Assembly: GCF_009668025.1 (NCBI RefSeq)
Contig: NZ_WJXZ01000013.1
Coordinates: forward strand, 310,001 to 374,000
Direction of reading: 5' to 3'
Length of the DNA stretch: 64,000 nt
DNA from: Larkinella terrae
GTDB lineage: Bacteria; Bacteroidota; Bacteroidia; Cytophagales; Spirosomataceae
The position numbers and the translations under genes were made by a program. The notes under the pieces are model-generated. The model worked only from the letters and a program-made list of their open reading frames with translations, did not search any database and was not told the origin of the DNA. Position 1 is the stretch's first letter, and each line of letters begins with the position of its first letter. Positions 62,748 through 64,000 of this stretch are shown piece by piece.

Positions 62748-64000
62748 ATGCATCGGCACTTTGTGTTACTCTTACATTATTTTTTTGTAATCATTCCGTT
62801 TTGTCGGGCTAATCCAGCCGCCGACTCGGTGGCTTTGCAACGGTTACATGCAACAGTTAACCAATTGCAAACCAGTTCATTCGTCCGAAACGGCACGGTT
62901 GCATTGTCCGTTCGTCGGGTGCGCGATGGAGCAACGCTGCTCGATTATAACGCGCAACTGAGTCTGCCCTCGGCTTCTACGCTCAAGCTGGTTACCACGG
63001 CCACGGCGCTGGCGGTTTTGGGCGATAATTACACCTTCCGAACAGTCCTGGAACACGACGGAACAATTAAGGACAGCGTGCTGAACGGAAATCTTTATCT
63101 GCGGGGTTCCGGCGATCCCTCGCTGGGCAGTAACCGGTTTGCCGAATTCGCCGACGCGCCTACCCTGCTTCGCACCTGGACCGAAATCGTGAAAAGTGCG
63201 GGAATTAAACACATTCGGGGCTCGGTGATTGGCGACGCAACGGCCATTCAGTCGCTGCCCGTGCCGGACACCTGGGTTTGGGGCGACATGGGCAATTATT
63301 ACGGCGCCGGTGCATCCGGCCTGAACTTCAACGAAAATTTGTACCGGGCGGTTTTTAAACCGGCTAAAACCGTGGGAATCCCCGCTGTTCTGCTCCGTAC
63401 GGAACCCGCAGCTCCGTTTCTGAAATTACAAAATAACGTCAAAACCGGTCCGGTCGGGTCCGGCGATGAAGTAATCATTTACAATGCCCCGTTTACACCC
63501 CTGGTTTTTCTGGAAGGCACCGTTCCGGCGGGCGTCGCGGAATTTGGGGTGAAAGGATCACTGCCAGACCCAGCTTATTACACGGCTTTTGCCTTACAGG
63601 AGCAGCTAACGAAAACCGGTGTGGTAATTACTAACCAACCCCTGGCGATCGGCCCCGGAAGGGTTTTAGAACCAACCGGTTCCTCAACTCCCGCGATTGT
63701 TCCGGAAGCCAAGCGAACGCAACTACACCTGCACACCTCGGTGCCGCTTGCCGAACTGGCCCGGCTGACGAATCACCAAAGCATCAATCTGTACGCCGAA
63801 TCCATGCTGATCGTGACGGGAAATGCGCTGGCGAAAGCGCCGGTAACTACCGAAAAAGCCGTTCAGCAACTGACCCGGTTCTGGCAGAGCAAGGGCATCG
63901 ATCTGAGCGGTTTCCGACCCAAAGATGGCAGTGGACTTTCAACGGTTGGTGCGCTGACGGCGGCTAATTTGACCGGTATTTTATCCGCCATGACGAAAGA
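62748..64000 (+). CDS. dacB: D-alanyl-D-alanine carboxypeptidase/endopeptidase (DacB/PBP4), 3' end beyond window
   Basis: The frame is open from the ATG at 62748 to the window edge (417 codons). 'RHFVLLLHYFFVIIPFCRA' is a signal peptide. The penicillin-binding SxxK motif is 'SASTLKLVTT', the S13-type domain insert follows ('GNLYLRGSGDPSL', 'GDMGNYYGAGASGLNFNEN'), the SxN motif is 'QSINLYAESML' and 'KDGSGLSTVGALTAANL' precedes the missing KTG. It trims or cleaves peptidoglycan peptides in the periplasm. Partial only because of the window end. Confidence 0.93.
   Translation, partial: MHRHFVLLLHYFFVIIPFCRANPAADSVALQRLHATVNQLQTSSFVRNGTVALSVRRVRDGATLLDYNAQLSLPSASTLKLVTTATALAVLGDNYTFRTVLEHDGTIKDSVLNGNLYLRGSGDPSLGSNRFAEFADAPTLLRTWTEIVKSAGIKHIRGSVIGDATAIQSLPVPDTWVWGDMGNYYGAGASGLNFNENLYRAVFKPAKTVGIPAVLLRTEPAAPFLKLQNNVKTGPVGSGDEVIIYNAPFTPLVFLEGTVPAGVAEFGVKGSLPDPAYYTAFALQEQLTKTGVVITNQPLAIGPGRVLEPTGSSTPAIVPEAKRTQLHLHTSVPLAELARLTNHQSINLYAESMLIVTGNALAKAPVTTEKAVQQLTRFWQSKGIDLSGFRPKDGSGLSTVGALTAANLTGILSAMTK

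Overview
The window looks like chromosomal DNA from a Bacteroidota species of the order Cytophagales, probably close to Spirosoma or Larkinella. This is inferred from gene content, not from any search. Supporting features are a SusC/SusD pair, a Bacteroidota-type ClpP, NspC plus carboxynorspermidine dehydrogenase, TauE/SafE and GlxA-type proteins, and several TAnnTTTG promoter elements. Most of the window is ordinary core genome of balanced base composition, densely packed on both strands.

Layout. 0.2-6.2 kb: a small ROF-like protein, cold shock protein, Tex, NlpC/P60 lipoprotein, Nudix hydrolase, ClpP, and an ECF sigma factor with a 72-residue partner. 6.3-10.0 kb: an AT-rich accessory island against the 3' end of tRNA-Ala(GGC). 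It holds a micro-ORF with a UUCG terminator, an Abi-like (STM4504/CBY_0614-type) gene with one frameshift, an intact PD-(D/E)XK nuclease-like gene, and a tyrosine recombinase broken by two frameshifts. 10.1-16.8 kb: DUF3299-like protein, LuxR-type two-component pair, 1-Cys peroxiredoxin, GH25 muramidase, Pgi. 16.8-23.3 kb: beta-barrel protein and the SusC/SusD pair. 23.4-35.4 kb: HisS, small proteins, methyltransferase, SDR, GT2, HemL, a TPR/periplasmic-binding protein, YidC, PyrG. 35.5-45.2 kb: GlxA-type regulator, RBBP9-like hydrolase, VOC and RibD-like proteins, PQQ dehydrogenase fused to cytochrome c, a heptad-repeat protein, TauE/SafE, a substrate-binding lipoprotein, SGNH lipoprotein. 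45.3-50.2 kb: NspC and carboxynorspermidine dehydrogenase, which together make (nor)spermidine, flanking TonB and a GH144-like glucanase. 50.5-64 kb: WapI-like protein, TetR regulator, aminopeptidase P, subtilase, HldD, QueD, LpxB, acyltransferase, M50 protease, HAD phosphatase, AccA, beta-CASP nuclease, and the start of a DacB-type carboxypeptidase cut by the window edge.

The best candidates for something undescribed are: (1) the Abi-like plus PD-(D/E)XK pair in the decaying tRNA-Ala island; (2) a set of long, perfect or near-perfect intergenic palindromes with unrelated arm sequences; (3) apparent strong over-representation of the 7-mer AAACCGG/CCGGTTT on both strands; (4) a small protein made almost entirely of IxxNQxx heptads.
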